Positions 36,362 to 48,413 of a stretch of DNA of 64,000 bases are shown in pieces. Source of the DNA: Chinchilla lanigera (lineage: Eukaryota > Chordata > Mammalia > Rodentia > Chinchillidae); the NCBI RefSeq assembly GCF_000276665.1, contig NW_004955417.1, positions 20,898,263 through 20,962,262 on the forward strand. The letters run 5' to 3'. The notes below the pieces were generated by a model that did no database searches, was not told the DNA's origin, and saw nothing but the letters and a program-made list of their open reading frames with translations. Every line of letters begins with the position of its first letter. Positions within the stretch are counted from its first letter, which is position 1. Made by a program: the position numbers and the translations under genes.

Positions 36362-37774
36362 GTTAAGGACCTCTGGTCCCTCATATGGAGAATAGTTTTG
36401 AAAGTACAGATACAAGCACTGGGGTTGCCCTTTAGTACTTGGTTATCCTTGTTTATTGGAGTCTGTGTGTGGACAAAGCTAGAAAATATTGTGTATTTAT
36501 TAGCCCATATGAATACATATATCGATAATATAAATATTGTATAAAATATTAAATTGTACATGAGAAAAATACACTGATTTCTCAAATTCTAGTCAATTAT
36601 ATAGAAATAGAATTTTAAAATCTGTGAATACATAAATACTTCAAGTAATTGCTCATACCAAACTTTTAAATCTACCACTACTCCCTATTCTGTCAGTACA
36701 AGGTTCCCTGCACAGGGAGTTGGTATTCAAATACCAGAATTTTCAGTGACTTCCATTTATTCTTCCATGATTCTTAACCATGTTCCCTAAAACTGTCATT
36801 TATGGACTGGAACTAGCTTTTCAGGATGGTAATGTTCTTTTTATAATAACTATTGCATTTCTTGGTAGAATAATAAGTCTTAGAATCCTAGAAATATAAA
36901 TTGAAAGCTGCCATCATATAATTTTGTAATGTGGCAAAATAAAATGATAGAAGATGCATTCTAAAAAGGAAGACCAAAGAAAATATATCATTTTGCCAAA
37001 TATTTTTTAAAAGTATATCTCTCCTGTGTAAAACTGAAGTAGGTTCACAGTCTCACTGCCTTGAACGGGAAAGGGTTTTGTGAACAACAAAATTTCTTAG
37101 GTTGCGAGTCAAAACTTACTCTATTATAATCTAACACCTTGGGGGAGTGATAACTTTTTTTTTCCTAGCTATAAAAATAAACTATTTTTAAGTATAAAAA
37201 AGAAAGCAAAAAAAATGTAAGAAATTCATATATAATCTAAATCAGAAATACTTTGTATCACTATTGCAATTCATTAGCAGTCTCATTTTTCCTGTGTGTG
37301 TGTATGTATTCATGTACACAAAGAACAAATACTTTGATGCCTAATACTTGATTACAGAAAAATCACAATATCAACATCTTTGGAAGATTCAGATAGACCT
37401 ACTTAGCTTGAATTATATTTAGATTAAGATGTTATAATATAGGATTAAAATTATAGAAATGCTTAAAATGATAGAGGATCTGGGTATTCTACCAAGCATG
37501 TATTGTTCGTGCAATTTTGTTCCTAGTTTTGCTTCCAGCCATTTTCTGCATTGTGAAGACACTATCAGAGACGTATAAATTATATACACACCTGCAAACC
37601 TTTAGGCAATGCTTTTTGTTTTATATATACATTTCTTCATTTGTCTCATGAATTTGGTAGACTGTAATTATCTTACAGCGTGAGTCAGACTTCTGTCTTC
37701 ATTGATTAATTCCTCCTAAGTTGCAAAAGACCTCGCGAACACTATTAAGCTAAATTTATGATTTTCTTCCCTTC
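36362..37774. other. Unassigned AT-rich stretch
   Basis: No gene or repeat recognised; a short TG-rich run lies near 37295. Confidence 0.45.
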
Positions 37775-38005
37775 AGAAAGCAGGTACAATGTGGGTGTTC
37801 TTCCTCTGTGCTTCCATGGCACCTCACACCATCCTTCATTTTAGCACTTATCTCACCTGCTGTAATTATTTGTTTGCATTTGTCTCTCGCATTAAATAAT
37901 GATCCCATTAAAGTAGTACCTATTTCTTCTTCACCCCTAAATTCTTGGCACCTAGCAAAATTCTTGGCATACAGTAGACTTCAGGAAATAATTGTTAAAT
38001 GAATG
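37775..38005 (+). mobile_element. LINE-2 3' end
   Basis: 'cttccatggcacctcacaccatccttcattttagcacttatctcacctgctgtaattatttgtttgc' then 'cttggcatacagtagacttcaggaaataattgttaaatgaatga' matches the L2 terminal segment in order. It is ancient and non-coding. Confidence 0.75.
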
Positions 38006-39330
38006 AAACTACCAAATCTCTTAAATCACTGTCACCAGCTTTAATGGCACAATTTGTAAGGCAGTGTTGACAGAATAGCTTGCTTTCATTAAGTTGTCTT
38101 TAGAGATTTCATAGCTGCTCTACACATACTGAATCACTCAAATTTAGCAATCTCCATCCAAGCTTACAAATTGTTAAAGAACTTGTCATGGTATTTGTGA
38201 GCTACCTAGGTGAATAATATGTTTACAATAACTAATTGATTTCTGATTGGTCTGTATCAACATAGAAAGAAATAAGAACATTTACTTAACCCACTTAGAA
38301 AATTACACTGCACCTTCTTTCTATAGTGGTTTTCAGACCCTTTCTACATTAAAGAGGTGAATTCGAGTAAGATGATCACTAATACCTGATGAAATGCTGT
38401 TCTACAGAAGAAAAACACCTTTAAAATTTAAAACGTATTATAAAATAATTAACCTACTTTAAATAATGGTCTATCCCAGGCATCCAATTTAATAGCTACA
38501 GTGTTCATGTAGTCAGCTTTCTATTACAATAGCAGGTACTTAAATAATTTTGGCATCTTTGATTTTGCTAATGCTCAGTGCATATTGAAATCTACTGTAG
38601 CTATTACAGGACTGAATGCTATATTCAGTTAGTCACTGTGTTGCTATAGTGACAATCAAGTTCTTAAGACTCAGAACTATAATACTGAATGATTTTTCAT
38701 TGTAAGAATGCTACATTAACTTTACATTAGTTTAGCAACAGCATGTCACATTATAGGACTGTGAATGACAAACATGACATATTTTACATAGTCTAAGAAG
38801 GCTAGCCAGGAATTATCAGAGGATGCCTTAGTGTGAAAGGAACAAATGCAACTGCAGTTCTCTCCATAGTGGAAATGACTTAGATATAGAGCTGGAGCTG
38901 GATTATGTAGGTCAGTTAAATACAAAGAATGAAACTATATAAGTCAAACTCGTTTCATTTAGAATTACGATATTTAAGCAGATCTGGTTGATTAAAAAGT
39001 AATTGAAAGTGGGATATTTGGAAGCTGAATGGATCCCGGTGGTATTGGTGGGACGATAAGTACATTGTTCAATTTACTGTTAGATTTCAGACAGAGTTAG
39101 GCAAATTTTCTCTTTGTTCATATCATAGTTAATTTGGGATTATATAATAAAAAATATTTTATTGTTATGAATCTAAATATACATAGTTGCCTCTGCTGTT
39201 CAGTTTTCTACTCCTTTATGCAAATGTGACACAAACATTTCCAGAAGATTAGACAAGCTCATGACTGCAGAGACAAAGAACTATACTGGTTGAAGAGTCA
39301 GTAATTACACTGAAGGATAAAAATAAATTT
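38006..39330. other. Unassigned AT-rich stretch
   Basis: No gene or repeat recognised. Confidence 0.5.
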
Positions 39331-39346
39331 TAAACTAATTATTTTT

Positions 39347-39463
39347 TATTTGTTTGTTTTTGTTTTTCTTCTGGTACCGGGAATTGAACTCACAACCTTG
39401 CGCTTGCCAGGCAGGCGCTTTGCCAGGCAGTCGCTTTGCCACTGAGCTAAACCCCCAGCCCTC
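39347..39463 (-). mobile_element. ID SINE with 16-bp TSD and internal duplication, antisense
   Basis: The plus strand shows ggtaccgggaattgaactcacaacc...gctgagctaaacccccagccc, with the tail as T-rich sequence on its left. Perfect 16-bp duplications taaactaattattttt lie at 39331-39346 and 39464-39479. Inside the body, 16 bases are tandemly duplicated with one mismatch (39406-39421 and 39422-39437), lengthening the region between the A and B boxes. Confidence 0.93.
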
Positions 39464-39479
39464 TAAACTAATTATTTTT

Positions 39480-40092
39480 ATATTACAAAAAGTAATTCTA
39501 ATTTTTGTTATGTTTATTTATCACCTAGGGCATATGGTGTAGCAAACAGTAAAGAATATACTATAGTTAGACTGGTAAACATACTTTTACCTTTCAAGTA
39601 ACTTTCAAAGAATGGTACTTAGATTGAATGTTACTTAGATTAGATTAGTTACAAAAATACTAATGAATCACATTTCAGAAGGAAATCTTAAGCACCTCCC
39701 TTTCATGCCCTGATACAGACTTGATGAGTAGCTAGAGCCACTATGTTCTAAAATACTAAAGCAAAAATATTGCAAATAGGTAAACTTTATATGGTAACTA
39801 ACAGAAATGTATGCATGATCGACTTAATTATAATGTATTAGTAGCATTGTAATTTAGCCAAAATATAGAAGTAGACTGAACTATATTAATTATAAATACA
39901 TTTTCTCCTGATTTTGTAAATACTTATGTATATGGTGTCATATATGTGTTTTAATATTTCAATATTACTATAGTTAATGTAATATATAAATAAAAACATG
40001 TATATCCAAAAAATGAAAGGGAATTTCCACTTTATAGCCATATCCAGTCTAATCTTTAGCGACTAATTTATTAAGTGTCTGCAGTTTCAGCA
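39480..40092. other. Unassigned AT-rich stretch
   Basis: Nothing recognised. Confidence 0.45.
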
Positions 40093-40465
40093 TATTAGTC
40101 ATTTCCCTTTGTTCGAACAGTTTAAGAAGGAGAGGTTTATTTTCACACATGTTTTCAGATGGTTGGCTCAATCCGTGGTTGACTGGTTCCAGTGCAGAAA
40201 TGTAATGGTAAAGAGTACAGCAGAAGAAAGCTATTCAACTCATGTCAGCCAAAAGCAGAGAAAGGGACAGGAGTCAGAGAAGGGAACATACCCTTTCAGA
40301 TCACAGCCCAAGTCACCTGCCCCTTCTGCTGAAGCTCTATCTCCTAGCAGTACACTCAGCAATAAATTTATCATCATACCAATACCCCCATGATCCAGTC
40401 ACCTTTCAAATGGCCCTGCTCCAAACACATGTGAATTCTGGGGGGACATTTTAGAGCATAATATA
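40093..40465 (-). mobile_element. ERVL-MaLR LTR, antisense (LTR A of a tandem block)
   Basis: The plus strand begins tattagtcatttccctttg, continues with 'aggagaggtttattttcac' and '...cccatgatccagtcacc', and ends 'gacattttagagcataata', the complement of a MaLR LTR. It is homologous to LTR B at 41248-41644 ('gatccaatcacc...gggcattctagatctaaacc'). The overlapping frames at 40109-40454 on both strands are not genes. Confidence 0.78.
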
Positions 40466-41247
40466 AAGTTACAGTCCTGGACCTCAAATTCACATGTCTC
40501 TATCAATATGCAAATTGCATCAATCCATGTTTTACAAATCACCGAAGACTTCACAATCATAGTATTGCTTAAAAGTCCAAGTCCAAATTCTTGGTGACTC
40601 AAGGCAAACTCTTAGCTGTGATCCACTGTAACACCAAAAAGAAATTTGAACATTTCCATCATACAATGTCACGGGGTAAATATTTCCATTCCAAAAAGAA
40701 GGAATAGGGGTATAGAAAAGAATCAGACTACAATAAGACCCAAATCCACCAGAATCAACACCAAATCCCATAGCTCCAATTCCAGGCCCAGAGACATTTT
40801 ATATGAGGATGTAAAATCCAACGGGCTCTGGAAGTCCTGTCCCTATGGCCTTGCAGGGATTGTATCTTGCATGATCTCTGTCTTGGGCTGGCTGCACTAA
40901 CAGACATTCCTCAGCAGGTGTTCCTTGTTTTTGGCATCTCCAACACTCTGAGATCTTCATTGCACCTCCTGCTTCACTCTCAGAGTCTCATGCATCACCC
41001 TCCCTGGGACACATTCTTAAGCCTCCAAAGCCTTCCACTGAAATGTAGTTAGAAGAATCCATGACCCCACAACTCTTGCCTTCATCCTTTCTGAAAAAGC
41101 AGCACCTTATAGATGAAACCAATGTCTAGTCACTTTCTTTTCAAATGTCCTCAAGACATTTGCTATTGTCTTGATGCAAGCACTGGGTTTGTTTTTAATA
41201 TTAATCTTTTAAGTAGCCATAGACTCCTTGGTTCCAGGTTTATAAGT
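40466..41247 (-). mobile_element. MaLR-type internal region, antisense (unit 1)
   Basis: It lies between two antisense MaLR LTRs. Its left part (about 40470-40760) aligns by eye with the start of the second internal region (about 41650-41900): 'gactcaaggcaaactcttagctgtgatcc' against 'tctcaaggcaatctcttaccatgagtcc', and 'ccaaaaagaaggaataggggtata' against 'ccaaaaagaagaaatagcaggata'. MaLR elements lack pol, and none is seen here. Open frames at 40532-41379 are short and fall in this decayed sequence. Confidence 0.65.
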
Positions 41248-41644
41248 TGTCTTAGTCATTTCTTCATCTCTGGGACAAAATACCCAGCATCTGCAACTGA
41301 AGGGAGAAAAATTGTATTTTGGTTCGTGTTGTGTTTTCAGTTCGTAATCAAGCAGAAAGAGGATAGCAGAGGGCAATAATAGTGGAAAAGCTGCTCATGT
41401 AATGGCAGCTGGGAAGCAGAGTAAAGGGAGGAGATAAGGAAGGAGATAAACCCTTCCAGGTCAAGCACCCAGTGCACTGCCTTTTCCAACCAGGCTTCTC
41501 GTCCTAACAGCACACTCAGTTCCTGATCTCCTTAGTGGGTGACTCTACTGTAAGTGTCCCTGCCCATGATCCAATCACCTGCCAGAAGCCTTGCCTCTAG
41601 GCACATGAAAATTTTATGGGGCATTCTAGATCTAAACCTTAACA
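41248..41644 (-). mobile_element. ERVL-MaLR LTR, antisense (LTR B)
   Basis: The plus strand starts tgtcttagtcatttcttcatctctgggacaaaatacccag and ends gatctaaaccttaaca, which is the complement of a complete MaLR LTR. It sits between two homologous internal regions. This arrangement is expected when proviruses recombine or insert head to tail. Confidence 0.85.
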
Positions 41645-42974
41645 TTCTTCCCCTGAGCCCCACCCCACTCCAAAGATGCATATGTCTGCCCTTCTCTGAA
41701 ATGCTTTAAATCCATCTTTAAGAGTCTTCAAAGTTTTATTAGTTCTAGTATCACTGAAAAATCTGAGATCAAAGCCCTCCTCTGAGTCTCAAGGCAATCT
41801 CTTACCATGAGTCCCTGTTAAAAAAGAAATTTTAATTACAGGGTAAACATCCTTAGTCCAAAAAGAAGAAATAGCAGGATATTTTAAAAAGCTCAAAACA
41901 CAATCAAAACCCAGCAAGGCACTCTGTATCTAGCATCCAGAACAAGTTGTACTTAGGTATCAGTTCTAAATACATTCAGCATCCCTGCCCCTACAGTGTT
42001 TCCACTTGTGGACAAAAAAAAAAACAAAAAAAAACAAAAAAAAAAAAAACATTTGGGGGTAACTCTGCTCACTGTTGACAGCTTTCTTCATCAGGCAGTC
42101 CATACTCCTGGCTTTCCCAACTTCCTGGGGTCTCCACAGCATTTTCACGTCACTCTCAAAGGTTAATGTACTGCACTATCAGAGTCAGACTATCTGCCTT
42201 CCTCGCAGGCCTTATGAAACATGAGCGAAGTCTTCCACGATCTCACAGTTATGGCATACCTGTAAAGTGAGGACTGTATGGATGATGTCAAGATATGCTA
42301 CCAGCTGGAACAGTAGTCAGGTGCCTTTGTATCATGGCTGCGGAGACCTCTGAGCTCTTGATGGCTGAGTACTCTAAAACAAAACCTCAGGGAACCAATC
42401 TCTAGGTGGGCACGGTGCCCTGGGAATCTCTTCTCGAGGCAGGCTTTTGAAGGAGACTTTTACCATTTAACACTCACAAGCCTGGGGAAGGTGGACCTTG
42501 CTGATTTATGAGACACTCTCAAGGCATCTTTCTTACTGTTCTGATCCAAAGTGCTTGGCTACTTTTTAATGCTAATATATATGGCACTACACTCACCCAT
42601 GCCTTGACTTTGTAGGCACTTTCTGACAAAACTACAAAGATTTTCCTATCAGCTCTTTGCTCCTTAGGTTCATGGTAAATCTGGAGTAAAACAGCCAGTA
42701 GTGCCCAGGCAACAACATGAACATTGAGCTGCCTTGAAAATTTCTCCATCAGATAAATTAGTTTACTACCATTAATGTTAGTCTCCCACAAAGTCTCAGG
42801 ACATAGGCAAAATATCAACAAATTCTTGGCCAGAGCATAATATACATTGTCTAAATACCAATGGAGTCCTTGATCCCAATTGAAACCTGTCAAGCCTGGC
42901 TTTTACTATTTGTGTTTCTTTTATCATACCACTTTTCTTGTAATAGACCAGAGTCTTCCATCAGGCTAGGGCTA
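41645..42974 (-). mobile_element. MaLR-type internal region, antisense (unit 2)
   Basis: It begins like unit 1 and continues further. 42660-42760 on the minus strand ('gagaaattttcaaggcagctcaatgttcatgttgttgcctgggc') follows the order of the MaLR internal segment 'gaaatttctaagcagcaaagc...tgggtgctg'. A long A-rich simple stretch is at 42015-42050. The 124-codon minus frame 42519-42893 is a remnant of this non-coding or gag-like region, not a host gene. Confidence 0.65.
42010..42050. repeat. A-rich simple repeat
   Basis: Runs of A broken by single C (aaaacaaaaaaaacaaaa) lie within the antisense MaLR internal region. Confidence 0.85.
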
Positions 42975-43265
42975 TCGCCAGACATCCTCATGTTAATGGA
43001 TGAAAAGTTTATTTTGACTCACTTTTGCAATCCATGATTGGCTGGCTTCAAAGCAGAAGCAGCATCATATGGAGCATAGCAGAGGAAAAGCTCATCATGT
43101 CATGATGACCAGAAAGCGGAAAGTGAAGGATGGAGATAGTGAGAAAGGTACACTCTTAAAGGGCCTGCCCTCTTGAACCTGATATTCCAACAAATTCCCA
43201 CTTCATAATAGCTCCCTGAGCTCCTGAATGCATGAGCCTGGGCTTTATTGTCTGCATTCCCACCG
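42975..43265 (-). mobile_element. ERVL-MaLR LTR fragment, antisense (LTR C)
   Basis: 'ggatgaaaagtttattttgactcacttttgcaatccatgattggctggc' and '...ctgagctcctgaatgcatgagcctgggc' are complements of the MaLR LTR 3' and middle parts. It would be the upstream LTR of unit 2. Its U3 end is lost or unclear. Confidence 0.65.
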
Positions 43266-43429
43266 ATATTCTGCTCTTCCGTACTCCAACCAGAATTATT
43301 CACCTAGCTCAGTTTATAGCACTCTAGGGTTTCTCTACCTGGCATTTTCAAAACTTCCCAAGCTCCCTCCACAAAGCAGTTCCCAAGGTTTCCAAGACAG
43401 TTAACTGCTAAGTTAATTTAGGTAAGAAA
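43266..43429. other. Junction between MaLR block and ERV-L remnant
   Basis: Moderate-GC sequence, possibly further MaLR or ERV-L internal DNA. It is not assigned. Confidence 0.4.
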
Positions 43430-44945
43430 TGCCCACCTGATTGCATTAGCATGGTTCTGGTTGTGGCTGGATGGATTTACTGAAGATGGAAAACCCAGCC
43501 TGTAGTGGATTACAGAGATTAATGACACTATCAAGGATTGGAAAGATATAAGGCTGGTGGTTCCCACCACATCTCCATTTATTTCTCTATTTGGCCAGTG
43601 CAAAAAAAAATGGATATGTCTTGGAGAGTGATGATGGATTTGTGTAAGCTGAATCAAGTGGTAACTTCACTTGCAGCTACTGTACCAGAATGTTTTGCCT
43701 GAGCAAATCCACTCACTTCCTGGTACTTGGCATGCAGTTATTGATTTGACTAGCACCTTATTTGCCCTACCTATCCATAAGAAACAGCGTACACAATTTG
43801 CTTTCAGCTGGTAAAGCCAGTGATACACATTCACTGTCCTACCTCAGGTTTATATTAACTCTTCAGCCCTGTGTCACCACTTGGTTTGCAAAGAACTTGA
43901 TCACCTTTCTCTCCCACAAGATGTCAATCATACTAGTCCATTATATCAATGACATTATTTTGATTGAAACAACTGAGCAGGAGGTGGCAACCAATCTGGA
44001 CTTGTTACTTAAGCATTTCTAAGTGAGAAGATGGGAAATAAATGCAGCTAAATTTCAAGGTCTTACCTCAGTGAAATTTCTAGAAGTCCCACAGTGTGGT
44101 ACATGCAAAGTTATCCCTTCTAAGGTAAGAGATAAATTGTTGATTGTGGTTCCCCTGCGACAACAACAATAAAAAGGATGAACAACACTTAGTGGGCATA
44201 TTTTGGTTTTAGAGGTAACACATTCCTCTCTTAAGTGTTTTACTCGACCCATTTACCACATGACTGAGGAAGCTGCAAATCTTGAGTGGGGCCTACAATA
44301 AGAGAAGAATCTTCAACAGGTTCAGGCTGCTGCCCAGGCTGCTCTATCACAGGGGCCATATATGATCCATCAGATTCAATAGCAGTTGAGGGATCATTGG
44401 GAGTTAGAGATGCTATGTGGAGTCTCCGTCAGGGCTCCATAGGTGAATTGCAGCAGCAATTTAAGAATGTGAAGCCAGTCTCTGTTATCATCGCAGATAA
44501 CTATTCTCCTTTTGAAAAACAGATCCTGGTCTGCTACTGGTTCTTAAGGAAAATTGAATGCTTGACCATGCGTCATCAGGTCACCATGCAACTGGAGATG
44601 CCCATCGTGATCTGGGTATTATCTGATCTACCGAGTCATAAGGTTGGACATGCACAGCCACAGCCCATCATTAAATGCAAGTGGTATATATGTGATGGGG
44701 CCAGAGCATGTCCAGAGGGTACAAGTAAATTTCATGAAGAAGTCACTCAAATGCTCATGGCACCTACTGCTGCAATATTGCTTAACCCAGCATGCACCTA
44801 TTGCCCAATGGGGTGCATGCTATATTGGCTGTCAGTGGACAAAAGGCTAGTGCCTGGCTTGCAGATGGTTCTGCATGTTATACAGGCATCACCTGCAAGT
44901 AGACACTGCAACATTAGAACCCCTTCCTATTATGCCTGCTGACAG
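43430..44945 (+). pseudogene. ERV-L pol remnant (reverse transcriptase to start of RNase H), broken
   Basis: This is a decayed class III endogenous retrovirus (ERV-L) pol segment. The RT palm region lies at about 43690-44025. In the 86-codon frame 43762-44022 the catalytic YxDD site reads YIND, so one of the paired metal-binding aspartates is lost. The RT connection region follows, most of it in the 218-codon frame 44286-44942, which contains a DNYSPFE segment typical of ERV-L. The start of RNase H (a DGSA-like segment, about 44860 in another frame) is where the match fades. There are several frameshifts and stops, including between the two long frames at about 44023-44285. No integrase, dUTPase or env is visible. 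It is inactive and opposite in orientation to the neighbouring MaLR block. Confidence 0.85.
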
Positions 44946-45621
44946 AAAGAACTTACATGATTACTTACTTTAAATTATCACACTGTAATTCTTATGATCA
45001 CAACTTCTTTTTTAAATATCTAGACCACAATTCATTAAATGACAAGTGAACCAATGAATCCATAGAGTCTCATTCATAGTTTGTGAGTTCTAATGAATTC
45101 TCCAGAAACGTAGGATGATACTTACACAAGCAATCCAGATGGGGGACCCCAGGGATTTGAACTGAAGCAGGCTGGTTAGTAGATGAGCAGAATCCTGAAC
45201 GCATACAGACAGAAGCAAACCCAGAAAGAACTACCTGAAGGCCTTTAACACTGGAGTGGAAAGTAGGATTTAGTCTTTCTTGCTCAGTTTGGCAGCTTCT
45301 GTTTCCCCTGCACTGAATCGCATATTAAGTATATTTTACAAGACAAAAATGAAAAATAAGCAATTTTATAATGTGAAAATATCAATAGATGAAGAGTGTT
45401 TGATGTGAATCAATGTAGGCGGCTTTCGTTAACATTCTAATACTCATTCTTCCTGATGGACGTGTTGATTTCCTCATATTGAAGATGCTAAGTGATTGGG
45501 GTAATTAAAATTTCTGAAGCTAGAAACACTGGCTTTGAAGTGGTACACACTGCCACTCGGTGATGGTTTCCTTTCCTCCCACTCAAGTGTTATTTCCTCT
45601 TAGAGTCTCTACATCGATTGC
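44946..45621. other. Unassigned stretch
   Basis: Moderate AT content, with no repeat or gene recognised. Part could be decayed ERV-L internal DNA. Confidence 0.4.
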
Positions 45622-46110
45622 TGTGCTTTGAGAATGATAAGGGTTTGTCTTCTCAAAGAATCAGGTGTTCGAGTGGTCCTCATCAATGTGGCAGTGAGAC
45701 AAGGACTGGAACATTTAAAGATCGGGGCCTGTTACATCGCAGATTGAGAATGTCCCCCAGGCATTCATGTGCTTGTGGGTTGGACTTTTGGAAGGCGGTT
45801 GATCCTTGGGGATGTGATAGCTGACTTGCTGTTTCGAGGTAGGGTCTGGTTGGAAGAGCCAAGTCCCTGGGTGTGGTGTGGGGGTGACCTGGGAGGGTTT
45901 ATTCCATCCCATGCTTCTCTTTTCCTTCTGTGCTTCCCGGTCGCCATGACATGAGCAGATTTCTCTCCTCAGTGCACCTCCGCTGTGCCATTTTCTACCT
46001 TGGAGCCAGCCTGCCATGGTCTATAACCATAAACCCAAATAAATATCTTCTTCTTTAAATTATGAGTGTCAGATATTTTGTCCCATTGAGGAGAAAAGTG
46101 GCTAGGACTG
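45622..46110 (+). mobile_element. ERVL-MaLR LTR (long variant)
   Basis: The start tgtgctttgagaatg...cttctcaaag, the middle 'cttcccggtcgccatgacatgag', 'cttggagccagcctgccatggtctataacc', 'aaacccaaataaatatcttcttc' and the end 'tgtcagatattttgtcccattgaggagaaaag' mark a MaLR LTR. It is more GC-rich than its surroundings, and the frames 45618-46017 on both strands are chance frames. Confidence 0.8.
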
Positions 46111-47939
46111 GGCCAGCAGAAGATTCTTTGGTCCATGGTGGTGATGGCCTCGGAGGAAGTGCAGGACTCCAGACTCGTTATTTTCCCGTAGGGAGATGTG
46201 CTCTCCTTCTCACACCTCCTGGCACCATTGCCATCAGCAGCTCGCTGGTGCAGACATGGGTAGTATCCCTTGCAGATCTTCCACAGGGGTATTTTACTCT
46301 CAGAACCTAAAAGTTTAACTAAAGAAACCCTTTTCTTTACAAGGTGAGCTTCTTCTAGCTAATTAATTATAGCAATTATAAAAGGACTAATATAACTATC
46401 ATGCAAAATATACAATTAAAATATGCTTTTTCATTAATATATGATATTTATGTATGTTAATTTTAGGGATTATAAAAAATAAGGTAGTAGTCTTAGAACT
46501 CTTTCAACATATAAACAGCCATATCTATAAGGGTTTTGTTTTTTTCCTTTCATTGTTTTTGTATTTTATCTTTGTCATCTTTGACCCATTTCCTAAAGGT
46601 GATGTATATATTGAAGAAATTCATATTTTTAAATGATTTATAGCCCTAGGAATTTTTTGCATCTTGAAAAACTATTAAATAGCATGAAAGATTGCATGCA
46701 ACATTGTTTGTTTCATCTTCTTATTTTGTAATTATTTTTATAGCCAGTTGTTTGGTTCACAAAGCTATTGAAGAGATCATTTACCTAGTTTCAGTATTGT
46801 CAAGTATGTAGTCCCTATAACAGAAAAGCCTATTTAACAATCAAAACTGAATTTATTAAACCTTTGTATATTAAATGTAATGTGGATAAAAACAGCAGGG
46901 TTCCCTGTCTAAGGCTGTGATTTCTGAGGTGAAATTTGCAACTGAGGCCTTAGGCCTGAGCATTCCTCATTCTATAGTAACTCCGGATTGCTGGACACAG
47001 CAAGTGTGAGTCTTGAAGGAATTTCAATGGAGGATCTGTTAATTTTGATAAATGAATTCATTTTTGTTGGTTTATTATTTTAATTTACTGGAGAAATAGT
47101 TCCTAAAGCAAGAAATTAAACCACATTTGCCACTTCTCAGTGCTGTTTTTTCCCACTTAGTAAAAAAGAGTGCACATATTTTCAGCATTTTTTAACATAA
47201 GGAAATGAAAATAGGTCTGAGCTCAGTACTGCTTCCCCTTGGGTACAAAGTTAAAGAAACTAAAGTTTTTTTTTAAATTATTTGTGATCCTCTTTACCTT
47301 TGCCTCAAGGAACCAACTGAAATTTTCTTTTTTTTTTTTAACCTGTGATTTTTCTTTCCTTTGTCTATTGCAAAACACTAAAATATAATCAACACTTGCA
47401 ATTCTTATCTAATTAATCCAGGTAAAAATAATATTCCTTTTCATTAAGGAGTCCATGAGCATTTACTAGTGTAGCTCATCTTGCGTCATTTTGTTTCTAT
47501 TTAGCTGTGCTCAAATAATTTACATGGCCTTTCTGACATCTAGCACCTTTTCAGCACCTGGTCTCCTTTCAGTCGGTTCTGTGGTTGCCAAGTGTCTCAT
47601 TATCCCCTCTTTCAGTTCCCGTTCAACAACTGTTTACACTGCCTTTATTTTATTTGTGTTGTAATTTTGCAATATTGGGCTCTTCTCAGTGAAAGAATAG
47701 CGGGTTTACACGCAAAAGCTGGATTTATTCATATTTTCTTTCTTTGCACTAAAAGAGACCCTGTTTATGAATTATCAAAAAAAGACTACTTTAAAAAATT
47801 TTAATTGTAACCCTCAAAGGGAACACATAATGAGGATGGTTCCATTAAGCTGGTTTTTATTATACAATAGAATGAGTAGTTTCTACTTTTTGGAATGTAA
47901 GATAGATTTTTCTTTTTTAGTTCTTTCAAAATATGAGAA
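46111..47939. other. Unassigned stretch
   Basis: 46110-46320 is moderately GC-rich and may be MaLR internal sequence. The rest is AT-rich with no gene or repeat recognised. Confidence 0.4.
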
Positions 47940-48090
47940 GTGCCTGGTGTGGTGGTTTACACTAATAATCCCGGCACTTGGGAGCCTGAGGCAAGAGGAT
48001 TGCCATGAGTTAGAGGCCAGCCAGGACTCCATAGTGAGTTCAAGGCCACTCTGAACTGCATAGCGAGACCCTGTCTCAACACAAAATATG
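47940..48090 (+). mobile_element. B1 SINE
   Basis: gtgcctggtgtggtggtttacactaataatcccggcacttgggagcctgaggc... with the internal B1 duplication ('gaggccagccaggactcc' then 'caaggccactctgaactgc') and the end gagaccctgtctcaac. The A-tail is poor. It is moderately diverged. Confidence 0.9.
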
Positions 48091-48413
48091 GGAAATATTT
48101 AAAAGATTATTATTTTTAAAAGATTATATTTTTAAAACTTGGTAATTTAGCTTAACAATACAACATGTTTTAACAGAAAAATAATATAACGTTTATCCTA
48201 TATTTGATACTTACAATTTTAAACAACATTTCTATCATCTGTCTATTCCACATTTTCATTTTAACCCTCTCACACTTGAATATTTGCTTTGTGTAATATT
48301 TTTAATTTTATACACTTGAATGTCAATTTGAAAAGTAAGTGCAGGATATATTTCTTTTCTATTCATCTGAATTCTAAACTAAGTTCATCAGTATTCCTCG
48401 AACTTAACTTGCA
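48091..48413. other. Unassigned AT-rich stretch
   Basis: Nothing recognised. The tandem phrase 'aaaagattat tatttttaaaagattatatttttaaaa' at 48102-48136 is a local direct repeat. Confidence 0.45.

Noticed and set aside
42519..42893. 124-codon minus-strand open frame
   Set aside because: It lies in the antisense MaLR internal region, matching its nucleotide order rather than a host gene.
45715..46017. 100-codon minus-strand open frame and overlapping frames
   Set aside because: Chance frames in a GC-richer MaLR LTR.
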